A stretch of DNA of 64,000 nt from Terriglobia bacterium. GTDB taxonomy: Bacteria; Acidobacteriota; Terriglobia; Terriglobales; Acidobacteriaceae. A program made the translations under genes and the position numbers. The stretch is from positions 62,001-126,000 of the forward strand of contig JAIQFO010000006.1 of the NCBI GenBank assembly GCA_020073215.1. The letters run 5' to 3'. This document shows positions 1-9,934 of this stretch, one piece after another. Numbering within the stretch: position 1 is the stretch's first letter; the number at the start of each line of letters is the position of its first letter. The notes beneath the pieces are model-generated. The model searched no databases and had not been told where the DNA came from. It worked only from the letters and a program-made list of their open reading frames with translations.

Positions 1-2
1 TG

Positions 3-824
3 GGACGGCGGCGTTACTTCGACGCCATCTATTCGGGCGGCGGGACGGCGGGGTATCAGCGCTCGAATGCGGCCTACCAGCGGGCGCTTTCCCTGGAACC
101 GGGGCGGGTAAGCGCGGCTGGATTTCTGGCCGCGAACGAAGTAGAAGCCGGAAACCTGGACAAGGCTTATGAAGATGCGTGGGCGCTGGTGCGGAAGCGG
201 CCGGATAATGCGTTCGCGCATTATTCGGTGGCCTATGTACTGCGCTATGCCGGGTTGCTGGACATGGCACAGAGCGAGTGCGATCAGGCGTTGGCGATCG
301 ATTCGAAGAACTTCAACTGGCGTTCGTGCTCGTTCGCTTTCTTTGAGCAGGGCAAGTCGGCTCGGGCAATGGAATACTTGAACCTTGATGCCGGCTCGGA
401 GTGGTCGAACGCGGTGCGAGTTTCGGTGCTGATGCGTCAGGGGAAGGCGACGGAGGCGCAGCAGGCGGCGCAACAGATGACGGACAATGCGATGTGGATG
501 CGGGGAGTGTTGCAGGCTTGCCTGAACAAGGCGGCGGCAACGGAGATCCACCGCTTCGCAGAGCTGGCACAGAACGAATTATTGCCGGAGCAGGATTCGG
601 AGTTGAAGTACTACCAGGGTACCTTGCTGGCGGCTTGCGGCGAAAAGCAAATCGCTTACACGTTTCTGCGCAAGGCGGTGGTCGAGAATTATTGCGCGCA
701 CGAGGCATTGCTGTCGGATCCGCTGCTGGCGGGCGTGCGCGAGGATGCGGAGTTCCGGCAGATAGTGCAGGCGGCGGCGGATTGCCAGCAGAAGTTCGCG
801 GCCGCGCAGGGGATGAGGCGATAG
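3..824 (+). CDS. TPR-repeat protein, C-terminal part (5' end outside window)
   Basis: The reading frame is open from the left edge, so this is the last ~273 residues of a longer protein. The visible part is alanine-rich and helical with TPR-like spacing (for example AYEDAWALVRKRPDNAFAH and the following ALAIDSKNFNWRSC). Such repeats mediate protein-protein contacts. In Acidobacteriota, C-terminal TPR blocks of this kind are often joined to an N-terminal Ser/Thr protein kinase or winged-helix domain; that is only a possibility here because the N-terminus is missing. No membrane segment is visible in the part present. Confidence 0.7.
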   Translation, partial: GRRRYFDAIYSGGGTAGYQRSNAAYQRALSLEPGRVSAAGFLAANEVEAGNLDKAYEDAWALVRKRPDNAFAHYSVAYVLRYAGLLDMAQSECDQALAIDSKNFNWRSCSFAFFEQGKSARAMEYLNLDAGSEWSNAVRVSVLMRQGKATEAQQAAQQMTDNAMWMRGVLQACLNKAAATEIHRFAELAQNELLPEQDSELKYYQGTLLAACGEKQIAYTFLRKAVVENYCAHEALLSDPLLAGVREDAEFRQIVQAAADCQQKFAAAQGMRR

Positions 825-1003
825 GCCTAGGCGGCAGGTTGCTCACCGACGATGGGGCGGATAGTCAAACCGAGGTGTGTAAGAAACGAAGAGCACAGGC
901 AACTCCGGCGGCAGGTGCTCGCTCGGAACAGTTCGCGGGCAGGAGTGCCCGCGCCACACCCAACGGAATATATTTGCTCCTTTCTTTGAGGAAAATCCAT
1001 CAG

Positions 1004-3772
1004 ATGGTCATGTTTGCGATCTTGACAAAGCTCGGGTTTGGAGTGCGGTGCAAAAGGCTTGCGACGGCAACGCTGCCGGTTCTGCTGGCGGCTTCAATCG
1101 TGGTGCCAGCCGCGGCGCGGCCCGCCGACACGACTCCGGCCGACCACAACGCCAATCACGCCGTCGATCATTATTATGAGCCGCTGCCGCAGGAAACGGG
1201 TGCGGCGGGGCTGAAGTTGATGCTGCGGCGCCTGAACACCACGGGGCGGCTGATGCAGGTGGATGCGCATCCCGATGACGAAGACGGCGGTATGCTGACG
1301 CTCGAATCGCGCGGCCGGGGAGTTTCGACCTTATTGATGACACTGACGCGTGGCGAAGGCGGGCAGAACGAACTGGGCAGCAATCTGTTCGACGTGCTGG
1401 GCGTGGTGCGGACGCTGGAGGTGCTGGCAGCGGACCGCTACTACGGCGTGGAGCAGCGATTTTCGCGAGTCGCGGATTTCGGATATTCGAAAACTCCAGA
1501 AGAGACTTTTCAGAAATGGCAAGGGCATGACGTCGCCCTCGCTGATATCGTGCGCGTAGTCCGCACCTTTCGTCCGGATGTGCTGATTGCGCGCTTCTCA
1601 GGTACGGAGCGCGACGGGCACGGGCATCACCAGGCATCTGCGATTCTAACGAAGGAAGCCTTTCGAGCGGCTGCCGATCCGAAGCGTTTTCCGGACCAGA
1701 TCAAAGAAGGATTGCAGCCCTGGCAGCCGAAGAAGCTGTACATCGGGAACGTGTGCGGCTTCGGAGCCTCCAGTTGCGATGCGGGAAACTACACGGTCAA
1801 ACTGAACACGGGAAAAGAAGATCCGCTGCTGGGCGAATCGTACGTGCAATTTGCGGTCGAGGGATTGCGGCATCAGCGATCGCAAGCGCTGGGCGGCGTT
1901 TCGATCCCCAAGGGCGACCGGTTTGCCTATTACAAGCTGGCGGATTCGGTCGTTGCATCGCCGAAGGACAAAGACGGACACGAGCAGGACTTCTTCGATG
2001 GCATTGATACTACGCTGCCGGGGCTGGCGTCGAGGCTGGGAGATGAAGGGAAAAAGGCACAGTGGCTGCGTGAGTTGCTGGCTGAGATGCAACCGCGAGT
2101 TACGGAGGGGGAGCAAAATGCCGACAAGGATTCGGCAAAGAGCGCAATGGCTCTCCTGACCGGACGGAAGGCAGCGGATGATCTGTTGCAACGCGTTCGA
2201 CAATCATCGCTGTCGGAAGACGCGAAAAAGTTGCTGACCATTGAACTGGAGACGAAGCGCGATCAGTTTCAGCAAGCAGCGAACGTCGCACTGGGAGTCA
2301 AGTTGACAGCAACGTACGACGCCCCACCCGCGTCATCTCCCGAATCGGCGGCGATGGCCGTTCCGGGAGACAGTATCGCCGTGAAGTCCTTGGGTAATGC
2401 CCCTGGAGGGACAGCGGTTTCGGCAAAATTGATCCTCGACGCTCCGAGTTGTCAACAGAGCGCGCAAGGAGCAAAGGTGGCCGACAAACGTTCTGTAGCC
2501 GAGTTCGATTTCCGCATGACGCCGTGCGCCAAGGCCGGCTACGCACGGCCATATTGGCATCGACACGATCCGGAGCGCGACGCGTTGAATACGATTGACG
2601 AGCCACAGTATCAAACGCTTCCCTTCCCGCCGCCGCCATTTCACGTGCGCATGGAATATCAATATGAAGGGCTCGCTGGATCAATCGAAGTTCCCGTTAT
2701 GCTGCGGTTCAAACAGCCGGACGGAAGCGAGGGCGAGCATCCACTGCCGATTGGCCCGGAATTCTCAATTGCGTTGTCACCGTCGAACTCAGTCATCCCC
2801 TCAGACAAGCGCGGCAGCACGAGCGTCAAGACCACGGCGCGCGATCAGAGCAGTGGCTCCGAAGCGCAGATTGCGTTGAATGTGCCGAACGGATGGCGCG
2901 CGGAGCCGGCGCATGAATCGGTTGAGATTCCCAAAGATGAGTCGAAGGACGCGTCATTTCAGGTCTTCCCTTCCGAGTTAAAGGAAAGCCAAACTCACAT
3001 TCGAGCTGAGCTCACCAGCGGCAAAAAGGCCTACGGCGACGGATATACGGTGGTCACGCGCGAAGACCTCGGCACCTTTTATTACTACCAGCCGGCCGTG
3101 CAGCGCGTGTCGATCGTGGATGTGAAGGTCCCCAAGGACCTAAAACTTGGATACATCATGGGCGCGGGCGATGACATTCCGACGGTGCTCGAGCAGATCG
3201 GGATGAACGTCACGATGATTCCGGCTGATAAGCTGGCCACCGAGGATCTGAGCAAGTACCAGACGATCGTGCTCGGCATCCGCGCCTATGACACGCAGAA
3301 AAACGTGATTGACAATAACAAGCGTCTGCTCGATTTCGTCAAGAATGGCGGACGTCTGGTCGTGCAATACAACACGTTCGGATCCTTTGGAGTGCCGATC
3401 GATTTCAATTCCGGCAAGTACACGCCGTATCCGGCGACATTGAGCCGGGCGCGGGTTTCGGTGGAAGAGGCGCCGGTTGTGATTCTCGATCCGGCGAACC
3501 CGATCTTTCATTCTCCAAATGAAATTACACAGAAAGATTTTGAGGGGTGGGTGCAGGAGCGCGGCCTGTATTTCATGTCGCAGTGGGACTCGAACTTTAC
3601 TCCGCTGCTCGAATCGCACGATCCGGGCGAACGCGAACAAAAGGGCGGACTGCTGGTGGCGCATTACGGCAAGGGGACGTATATCTACACGGGCTATGCA
3701 TTCTTCCGGCAATTGCCGGCGGGCGTGCCGGGAGCGGTGCGGTTGTTTGTGAATCTGATCGGCAGCCGTTAG
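1004..3772 (+). CDS. PIG-L family deacetylase with C-terminal glutamine-amidotransferase-like region
   Basis: A 922-residue secreted or envelope protein. The start at 1004 is preceded by GAGGA and gives a hydrophobic signal-like segment (residues ~18-38, LATATLPVLLAASIVVPAAA). The PIG-L zinc motif AHPDDE is at residues 88-93, followed by TLTRGEGGQNELG (~113-125) and a second metal motif GHGHHQ (~205-210), as in GlcNAc-type de-N-acetylases. The middle (~580-730) has a beta-sandwich character, and the last ~200 residues resemble a class I amidotransferase-like fold (YQTIVLGIRAYD, NGGRLVVQYNT). It is much longer than single-domain MshB/PIG-L enzymes (~250 residues). The substrate is probably an N-acetylated sugar but cannot be told from sequence. 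The frame is open further upstream to 401, but that part overlaps the preceding gene and has no signal peptide. Confidence 0.88.
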   Translation: MVMFAILTKLGFGVRCKRLATATLPVLLAASIVVPAAARPADTTPADHNANHAVDHYYEPLPQETGAAGLKLMLRRLNTTGRLMQVDAHPDDEDGGMLTLESRGRGVSTLLMTLTRGEGGQNELGSNLFDVLGVVRTLEVLAADRYYGVEQRFSRVADFGYSKTPEETFQKWQGHDVALADIVRVVRTFRPDVLIARFSGTERDGHGHHQASAILTKEAFRAAADPKRFPDQIKEGLQPWQPKKLYIGNVCGFGASSCDAGNYTVKLNTGKEDPLLGESYVQFAVEGLRHQRSQALGGVSIPKGDRFAYYKLADSVVASPKDKDGHEQDFFDGIDTTLPGLASRLGDEGKKAQWLRELLAEMQPRVTEGEQNADKDSAKSAMALLTGRKAADDLLQRVRQSSLSEDAKKLLTIELETKRDQFQQAANVALGVKLTATYDAPPASSPESAAMAVPGDSIAVKSLGNAPGGTAVSAKLILDAPSCQQSAQGAKVADKRSVAEFDFRMTPCAKAGYARPYWHRHDPERDALNTIDEPQYQTLPFPPPPFHVRMEYQYEGLAGSIEVPVMLRFKQPDGSEGEHPLPIGPEFSIALSPSNSVIPSDKRGSTSVKTTARDQSSGSEAQIALNVPNGWRAEPAHESVEIPKDESKDASFQVFPSELKESQTHIRAELTSGKKAYGDGYTVVTREDLGTFYYYQPAVQRVSIVDVKVPKDLKLGYIMGAGDDIPTVLEQIGMNVTMIPADKLATEDLSKYQTIVLGIRAYDTQKNVIDNNKRLLDFVKNGGRLVVQYNTFGSFGVPIDFNSGKYTPYPATLSRARVSVEEAPVVILDPANPIFHSPNEITQKDFEGWVQERGLYFMSQWDSNFTPLLESHDPGEREQKGGLLVAHYGKGTYIYTGYAFFRQLPAGVPGAVRLFVNLIGSR

Positions 3773-3819
3773 ACGTTCGCAGGACGTCGTTGGTCGTTGG
3801 TCGTTAGTCGTTTTATTTC

Positions 3820-5304
3820 ATGACAATTCCGCGCGAAGCCGAATCCGACGCCAAGCCGCAACTTGTCCGCGGCATTGGCCTCGGCTCCGCTACTGCGCTG
3901 AACATGATTGACATGATCGGCGTGGGACCGTTCATCACCATCCCGCTGATCGTCAGCGCGATGGGCGGTCCGCAGGCGATGCTGGGGTGGATATTCGGCG
4001 CGGTGCTGGCTATCTGCGATGGACTGGTTTGGGCAGAACTGGGCGCTGCCATGCCGGGATCGGGCGGTTCCTATCGCTATTTGAAAGAGATCTACGGGCC
4101 CCAGAAACTGGGGCGACTGATCTCGTTTCTCTTTATCTGGCAATTGTCCTTTAGTGCTCCGCTTTCGATTGCGTCGGGCGCGGTGGGACTCTCGCAGTAC
4201 GCCGCTTTCTTTTGGCCGCGCTTGGAAGTTGTCTGGTCGACCCGCACCTGGGCATTGCATCTCCCTTTCCTCGGAACTCTGCAGCTGACGTGGGTCGCGA
4301 TGCCGGCCACGTTGCTGGCGATTGGCGTCTGCGCGTTGACGGGGTTCCTCCTGTATCGGCGTATCACCGCGATCGCGCGGCTTACCAAGGTGCTATGGGC
4401 CGGGGTGATGGCGACCATCGGGTGGATCATCTTCGCCGGCCTGACCCACTTCAACGCGCATCAGGCATTTGATTTACCTCCGGGGGCGTTTTCGTTTTCG
4501 CGAGACTTCTTTCACGGACTGGGCGGGGCGATGCTGATCGCCGCCTATGACATCGGCGGGTACTACAACGTCTGTTTCCTCGGCGACGAAGTCAAGGAAC
4601 CCGGAAAAAATATTCCGCGGGCGTTGTTGCTATCCATTCTGGCGGTCGCGTGTCTATATGTAGTAATGAACGTCAGCATTCTCGGCGTGGTGCCATGGCG
4701 GGAATTGGCTCAGTCGGGAGCGTCGAACAGCAAGCTGTACGTAGTTTCGACGTTGATGCAGCGCGTGTATGGGCACGGCGCGGCTTCGATGATTTCGGTG
4801 CTGGTCATGTGGACGGCATTCGCGTCGGTGTTTTCGCTGACGTTAGGGTATTCGCGTGTGCCCTACGCGGCGGCGCTCGATGGGAACTATTTCCGGGCGT
4901 TTGCGCGTGTGCACCCAATTTACAAGTTTCCCTATGTTTCACTGTTGGCTCTGACTGGTGTTGCAGCGCTGTTTTGTTTCCTGCGTCTGGCGGATTTGAT
5001 TGCCTCGCTGATTGTGATTCGCATCGTGCTGCAGTTTCTCGTGCAGAGCATAGGGGTGATTGTGCTGCGGGTGCGGCGTCCGGACATGCCGCGACCGTTT
5101 CGCATGTGGCTCTATCCGATCCCGGCGCTGGTGGCGGCGGCAAGTTTTCTTTTTATTCTTATTTCGCGCAGAGATTTTCTCCGCGAGGTTCGGTACGCAG
5201 GAGTGGTTTTGGTGGCGGGGCTGGCGATTTACGGAGTGCGGGCGTGGCGAAGAGGCGATTGGCCGTTTGGGGATCGGTCGTTGGTCGTTAGTGGCTCGGA
5301 CTGA
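3820..5304 (+). CDS. APC-superfamily amino acid permease
   Basis: A 494-residue inner-membrane transporter with about 12 hydrophobic segments. The N-terminus shows the APC pattern: a glycine-rich first helix (GLGSATALNMIDMIGVGPFI) and then GSGGSYRYLKEIYG, which matches the substrate-binding unwound helix region of amino acid/polyamine permeases. The start ATG at 3820 follows a short spacer after the PIG-L gene with no strong Shine-Dalgarno sequence. Substrate specificity cannot be read from sequence. The gene lies in a same-strand run PIG-L, permease, MFS, DinB, but the intergenic repeats make a single operon uncertain. Confidence 0.88.
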   Translation: MTIPREAESDAKPQLVRGIGLGSATALNMIDMIGVGPFITIPLIVSAMGGPQAMLGWIFGAVLAICDGLVWAELGAAMPGSGGSYRYLKEIYGPQKLGRLISFLFIWQLSFSAPLSIASGAVGLSQYAAFFWPRLEVVWSTRTWALHLPFLGTLQLTWVAMPATLLAIGVCALTGFLLYRRITAIARLTKVLWAGVMATIGWIIFAGLTHFNAHQAFDLPPGAFSFSRDFFHGLGGAMLIAAYDIGGYYNVCFLGDEVKEPGKNIPRALLLSILAVACLYVVMNVSILGVVPWRELAQSGASNSKLYVVSTLMQRVYGHGAASMISVLVMWTAFASVFSLTLGYSRVPYAAALDGNYFRAFARVHPIYKFPYVSLLALTGVAALFCFLRLADLIASLIVIRIVLQFLVQSIGVIVLRVRRPDMPRPFRMWLYPIPALVAAASFLFILISRRDFLREVRYAGVVLVAGLAIYGVRAWRRGDWPFGDRSLVVSGSD

Positions 5305-5394
5305 GTTCGGCCGTCCCTCCGGGACTTGATCTTGCTTGCATCTGTACCCAGCGCTGGAGCGCTGGGCTAAGTTCGGTCGCCCCTCCGGGACTTG
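5304..5394. repeat. Direct repeat pair flanking a short palindrome
   Basis: Two near-identical 25-base copies (5304-5328 and 5370-5394) differ at only two positions and flank a hairpin at 5347-5366 (8-bp arms CCCAGCGC/GCGCTGGG, loop TGGA). The block fills the gap between the permease and the MFS gene. It looks like one of the dispersed repeats common between genes in this window, not a coding sequence. Confidence 0.75.
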
Positions 5395-5417
5395 TGGTTG
5401 CTCGTGGCGGATTACTC

Positions 5418-6689
5418 ATGGCGGAAATGATCAAAATGCCGATGGCTGCACCGATCGCCGGGAGGCGTCCGGCCTCGGCCTGGGCTCCTTTAGGGGAGCC
5501 GCTGTTTCGCTCGCTTTGGATTGCATCGGTCATCTCCTACACCGGCACTTGGATGCAGAACGTAGGCGCGGGCTGGTTGATGACGCAGATGACGCTGAAT
5601 CCGCTGATGGTGGGATTGGTGCAGGCAGCCGCGGCACTGCCGGTGTTTCTGGTGATCCTGCCGGCGGGCGCGCTCGCGGACATGGTGGACCGACGGCGCT
5701 TTTTGTTGCTGACCCAGGGATGGATGGTACTCGCCTCTGGAACGCTCGGCATCATGACGCTGACCAGTTGCGTGGGGCCGTGGGTGCTGTTGCTGTTCAC
5801 GTTTCTGCTGGGCCTCGGTGCGGTGATGAACGATCCGGCGTGGCAGGCCATTACTCCGGAGTTGGTTCCGGCCGAGCAACATGCTTCGGCGGTGGCTCTG
5901 AACTCAGCGGGCTTCAACGTGGCGCGGGCGGTGGGACCGGCGCTCGGCGGCATCATCGTGGCGGCGGTCGGTTGCGGTACAACATTTTTGCTGAATGCAT
6001 TTTCGTTCCTGGGCGTGATCTTGTTTCTCTACCGTTGGAAGCGCCCGATGGCGGTTCGACCGAAAACTCAGCGCGTGTGGTCGGCCATCGGCGACGGCTT
6101 CACCTATGTGCGCGAGAGCGGACTGGCGAAGTCAGTGCTGCTGCGAACCGGAACGTTCAGCGTGGCGGCCGTGGCCATGCTCGCGTTGCTGCCGATCATC
6201 GCCCGTCCGTACGGCGCGAGTGGATACGGCGTACTGCTCGGCTGCTTTGGGCTGGGCGCGCTGCTGGGAGCATTAGCGTTGCCGCGACTGCGAGAAAGTC
6301 TGTCGGTGGATGGCGTGGTGGGCATCGCCATCCTGATCTTTGCGGGGATGACTTTTGCCGCGGGACGAGCGCAGTCGTTTGCGCCTCTATGTGCGGTGAT
6401 GCTGTTAGCGGGCGCGGCGTGGATCGGGATTCTAGCTTGCTTGAATGTGGCGGCGCAGACCATGTGTCCGGCCTATGTTCGCGCCCGGGCGCTGTCATTT
6501 TACTTGCTCGTGTTGCAGGGAGGTATGGCGGTGGGAGCAACACTGTGGGGCGCGCTGGCAAAAAGGCTTGGGGTTCCAAATGCGCTCGGCGTGGCGGCAG
6601 GAGCGTTGGCGCTGGGAGTCTTCGCGCTGCGCGGGCACCGCATCACGGCAAGTGAGTTGGATCTAACTCCCGCGGTAGTGAGAGATTGA
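5418..6689 (+). CDS. MFS transporter, EntS/MFS_3-like exporter
   Basis: A 423-residue inner-membrane protein with ~12 hydrophobic helices. The N-terminus (FRSLWIASVISYTGTWMQ, then AGALADMVDRRRFLLL) is characteristic of the MFS_3 group that includes enterobactin exporters and many uncharacterised efflux proteins. The conserved MFS loop motif appears as GALADMVDRRR (residues ~90-100). An ATG at 5418 is chosen over the GTG at 5394 because 5394 lies in the preceding repeat. The stop codon overlaps an in-frame ATG of the next gene (TGATG at 6687-6691). The substrate is unknown. Confidence 0.87.
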   Translation: MAEMIKMPMAAPIAGRRPASAWAPLGEPLFRSLWIASVISYTGTWMQNVGAGWLMTQMTLNPLMVGLVQAAAALPVFLVILPAGALADMVDRRRFLLLTQGWMVLASGTLGIMTLTSCVGPWVLLLFTFLLGLGAVMNDPAWQAITPELVPAEQHASAVALNSAGFNVARAVGPALGGIIVAAVGCGTTFLLNAFSFLGVILFLYRWKRPMAVRPKTQRVWSAIGDGFTYVRESGLAKSVLLRTGTFSVAAVAMLALLPIIARPYGASGYGVLLGCFGLGALLGALALPRLRESLSVDGVVGIAILIFAGMTFAAGRAQSFAPLCAVMLLAGAAWIGILACLNVAAQTMCPAYVRARALSFYLLVLQGGMAVGATLWGALAKRLGVPNALGVAAGALALGVFALRGHRITASELDLTPAVVRD

Positions 6690-6718
6690 TGCAGCGCTCA
6701 ACTTTACTTGGAGACAAC

Positions 6719-7291
6719 ATGAAAACGATCACTGCGATTCTTCTGACGACGTTAGCGTGCAGCGTCGGACCAACACGAGCGTCGGCGCAAACGCCAACGA
6801 AAGACGAAAAGAAAACCATAAGCGAAGTAGTCGACAGTGCGACCAAAAGAGTGGAACGCGATTTTGTTCCCGCCGCCGAAGCCATGCCCGAGGATAAGTA
6901 TAGCTTCGCGCCAACCAGCGGCGAGTTCAAAGGCGTTCGTACATTCGCCGAACAAGTCAAGCACGTCGCCGCCACCAACTACCTGGTTGCATCCTTGATC
7001 CTTAGCGAAAAACCGCCCGTCGACGTTAACGACGAAAAAGGCCACGACAGCGTGAAATCGAAGGCCGAAATCCTCAAATATCTGAAAGATTCCTACGCCT
7101 ACGCGCATAAGGCCGTCGCGACCATTACCGAGGCGAATGTCGTGGAGCCCATTCCCAGTTTTGACGGCAAGTCAACGACCACGCGGCTCAGCCTGGCCAT
7201 GCTGTTCGCATGGCATGGTTACGATCACTACGGACAAATGGTGGAATATCTGCGCATGAACGGCATCGTGCCACCGGCCAGCCGGAAATAG
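6719..7291 (+). CDS. Secreted DinB-like four-helix protein
   Basis: A 190-residue protein with an N-terminal signal peptide (MKTITAILLTTLACSVGPTR, cleavage near ASAQ). The remainder follows the DinB/DUF664 helical-bundle pattern: ERDFVPAAEAMPEDKYSF, then EQVKHVAATNYLV with a metal-ligand-type His, and HGYDHYGQMVEYLRMNG near the C-terminus. The start at 6719 has GGAGA five bases upstream; an in-frame ATG at 6689 overlaps the MFS stop and could couple translation but would bury the signal peptide. DinB-superfamily proteins are often metal-dependent thiol transferases; the function here is unknown. Confidence 0.8.
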   Translation: MKTITAILLTTLACSVGPTRASAQTPTKDEKKTISEVVDSATKRVERDFVPAAEAMPEDKYSFAPTSGEFKGVRTFAEQVKHVAATNYLVASLILSEKPPVDVNDEKGHDSVKSKAEILKYLKDSYAYAHKAVATITEANVVEPIPSFDGKSTTTRLSLAMLFAWHGYDHYGQMVEYLRMNGIVPPASRK

Positions 7292-7296
7292 GGAAG

Positions 7297-8262
7297 CTAC
7301 TTTCTTCCGTTGCCGTGGTGCTTGCGCCAGTCCGCCCCATCCCGCCCGCCGTGGAGCGCAATCTGGGTGAGGATGAGTTCGGCGGCGAGGTGGCGCTTGG
7401 TGAGGTGGGCGGCGATTCTCTGTTTCGCCTTCTTCGCTGGAACCTTGGGATCGAGGAACACCAGCACAGACGGGCCGGCTCCGCTGAGGGCGGCGCCGAG
7501 AATGCCGGAATCTCCCTTGAGTTCCTTGAGCGCGGGCAGCAGCGGACAGAGCGGCGCGCGATAGGGCTGGTGGATGCGGTCTTCGAGCGCTGACGAGAGC
7601 AGGTCGGGACGATCCTGCGTGAACGCCGCAAACAGCAGCATCGAGTTCTGAATGTTAGTGACGGCGTCGGCGCGCGAGTACTGAAAGGGCAGCACCCGCC
7701 GGGCTTGCTCGGTCGAAAGCAGGGCGTCGGGGACAGCCAACAACAGCGGCCACTTCCCTTTCGGCTTCACTTCGACCACCTGCGCCTGCACCTGATTCGC
7801 CATGCGAGCCACGGTGAGCGCACCCATCCAGCAGGCAGAGGCGTTGTCGGGATGGTGCTCGCGCATGGAAGCTTCGCCGACGATGCGGTCGTTTTTCCAG
7901 CGCAGATGTCCGAAATGTACCGCCAGCGCGATGCCCGCCAGGCGGGCAGCGGCGGACGATCCGCAACCTCGGCCGATGGGAATCTCGTTTTCGATGTGGA
8001 TGCGCAGCGGCGCGATCTTGCGGTTCTCCGATTCGAGGACCTCGCAGTAGGTGGTGACGATCAGGTGATTCTCCATGCGGGCGCAGATCTGTGCATCGCG
8101 GCCTTCGGCGGTCACGAAGAAGTCGGGCGCGCGCTCAGCCCGCAAGCGAAGATGGAAATCGAGGGCAAGGGCGGCCGCGTCAAAAGCCGGACCCAGGTTG
8201 GCGGAGGTCGCCGGCAGCACCAGACGCAACGAGCGATCTAACGATGTGGGACGAGACGGCAT
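7297..8262 (-). CDS. thrB: Homoserine kinase (GHMP kinase family)
   Basis: 321 residues, close to the family's usual ~310. It phosphorylates L-homoserine with ATP, the step before threonine synthase. The GHMP kinase features are visible: an N-terminal PATSANLGPAFDAAALAL segment and the phosphate-binding loop PIGRGCGSSAAARLAG (~residues 93-108). A second glycine-rich stretch, ALSGAGPSVLVFLD, near the C-terminus matches the third GHMP motif. It lies 142 bp downstream of threonine synthase on the same strand, giving thrC-thrB order. It converges with the DinB gene, whose stop is only 5 bp away. Confidence 0.93.
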   Translation of the reverse strand: MPSRPTSLDRSLRLVLPATSANLGPAFDAAALALDFHLRLRAERAPDFFVTAEGRDAQICARMENHLIVTTYCEVLESENRKIAPLRIHIENEIPIGRGCGSSAAARLAGIALAVHFGHLRWKNDRIVGEASMREHHPDNASACWMGALTVARMANQVQAQVVEVKPKGKWPLLLAVPDALLSTEQARRVLPFQYSRADAVTNIQNSMLLFAAFTQDRPDLLSSALEDRIHQPYRAPLCPLLPALKELKGDSGILGAALSGAGPSVLVFLDPKVPAKKAKQRIAAHLTKRHLAAELILTQIALHGGRDGADWRKHHGNGRK

Positions 8263-8404
8263 AGATTAGAGAGCACACTCCTCGGCGGTGAAGCCATCCG
8301 AAACGATAGAAATGAAAGACGTTAGCCAGATAGGGACTAAGCAGAGTCCCGTACAATCGTCAAGACGTTGAACTGTGTTTTATACACGAATTGGAGGCGA
8401 ACTG

Positions 8405-9787
8405 CTACGAATTTCTCTCGGCTGCATCGAGGGCGGCAATGACGGCCCCCAAATCGGCATCGAGCACAACCGGGGCGCGCTGCAGAGATATTGCCTCGGC
8501 AGCTGCATTCTCCGCGGAGGTTCCGGATAAGAGCTCGCCGCGATGGAACTTGATCGTGAAATCGGGATCCTTGAGCAGATGCCCGGTCAGAATGAGGACG
8601 ACGGACTCGCCGGGCTTGACGAAGCCGCTCCGCCGCAGCTTCTTGAGTCCAGCCAGCGTGACGGCGGAGGCCGGTTCGCACCCAACGCCATCGGCGCCGA
8701 TTTCAGCCTTGGCGGCGGCGATTTCCATTTCCGTGACCTGCTCGACCTCACCGCCGGTAGCATCAAGCACCCGCAGGGCCTTCTTCCACGATGCCGGATT
8801 GCCGATCTGTATGGCAGTCGCGAGGGTGTAGGCGGTCATCGGTTCCAGCTTCTTCCCGCCGAACTCGCGCACGCTGCGGTAGAACGGATTCGCGCCCTGC
8901 GCCTGAATGATGGAAAGCTTTGGCAGGCGCGAGATCAGTTTGAGCTCACGCATTTCAATGAGCGCCTTGCCTATCGCCGAACTGTTTCCGAGATTGCCTC
9001 CAGGAACAATGATGTGATCCGGCGGCTCCCACCCGAGTTGCTCCATGAGTTCGATAGCGGCAGTTTTCTGGCCTTCGATGCGATAAGGATTCACCGAATT
9101 CAGAAGATAAACCGGCTTCTGCCGAACGAGGTCGGTAAGGACGCGAACGCATCCGTCGAAATCGGTGCGGAGTTGGCAGGTGAGGGCCCCGTAGTCGAGC
9201 GCTTGCGAGAGCTTACCCCAGGAAATTTTGCCTTCCGGGATGAGCACCAGGCTGTGCATGTTGCCGCGCGCGGCATAGGCAGCCATGGACGCTGACGTGT
9301 TGCCGGTGGAGGCACAGGCAACCCAGCGAAAATTTCGCTCGTGTGCGGACGAGGCGGCGAACGTCATGCCCGTGTCTTTGAACGACGCGGTCGGGTTCAT
9401 TCCCTGGTGCTTGGCGTGGAGATTCTCAACTCCAGCCGCGCGCGCGCACCGCGGCAGGCGGTACAGCGGCGTGTTTCCTTCGCCGAGCGTGATGGCGTGT
9501 TCCGCGGCTATGTGTGGAAGAAGTTCGCGGAAGCGCCAGACGCCGCTCTGGTCGAGCGCTTCGTGCGAAGCGCGGCGGTTGAGCCAGAGAGCTTTCAGCG
9601 CCGCCGGATCCGGGTGGTGACGGGGCTCTGCCCCGTCCAGCTGATCGAGATTCCATCCGGGAAAAAAGAATTCCAGCAGATCGCCGCACGCGCTGCAACG
9701 GAAATCCTGACCCGCGTCGTCAGGGCTGGCGCCGCAGGCAATGCAGCGAAGTCTCGCGGCGGTTTCCGTATTTTGACCGATCGGCAC
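8405..9787 (-). CDS. thrC: Threonine synthase
   Basis: 460 residues. It converts O-phosphohomoserine to threonine with PLP. A zinc-ribbon-like N-terminus is visible (RCIACGASPDDAGQDFRCSA, with CxxC pairs), as in many long-form threonine synthases. The PLP lysine sits in NPTASFKDTGM (~residues 128-138), and the phosphate-binding glycine loop is GGNLGNSSA. The start is GTG at 9787 with an AAGGCG upstream. Its partner homoserine kinase follows on the same strand. Confidence 0.93.
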   Translation of the reverse strand: MPIGQNTETAARLRCIACGASPDDAGQDFRCSACGDLLEFFFPGWNLDQLDGAEPRHHPDPAALKALWLNRRASHEALDQSGVWRFRELLPHIAAEHAITLGEGNTPLYRLPRCARAAGVENLHAKHQGMNPTASFKDTGMTFAASSAHERNFRWVACASTGNTSASMAAYAARGNMHSLVLIPEGKISWGKLSQALDYGALTCQLRTDFDGCVRVLTDLVRQKPVYLLNSVNPYRIEGQKTAAIELMEQLGWEPPDHIIVPGGNLGNSSAIGKALIEMRELKLISRLPKLSIIQAQGANPFYRSVREFGGKKLEPMTAYTLATAIQIGNPASWKKALRVLDATGGEVEQVTEMEIAAAKAEIGADGVGCEPASAVTLAGLKKLRRSGFVKPGESVVLILTGHLLKDPDFTIKFHRGELLSGTSAENAAAEAISLQRAPVVLDADLGAVIAALDAAERNS

Positions 9788-9934
9788 TTCGCCTTGTCAC
9801 CAAGACCAGCGCGGAAGATCAGCGCATAGAGATAAGTACATCATACGGGCTAACCACAGAGATCGCAGGTTTTTCCGGTTCTTTTGCTTTACGAACCTCT
9901 CCGCGATCTCTGCGAACTCCGCGGTGAGATTTCT

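Noticed and set aside
401..1003. Upstream extension of the PIG-L frame
   Set aside because: It overlaps the previous gene, has no signal peptide, and the start at 1004 has a good ribosome-binding site.
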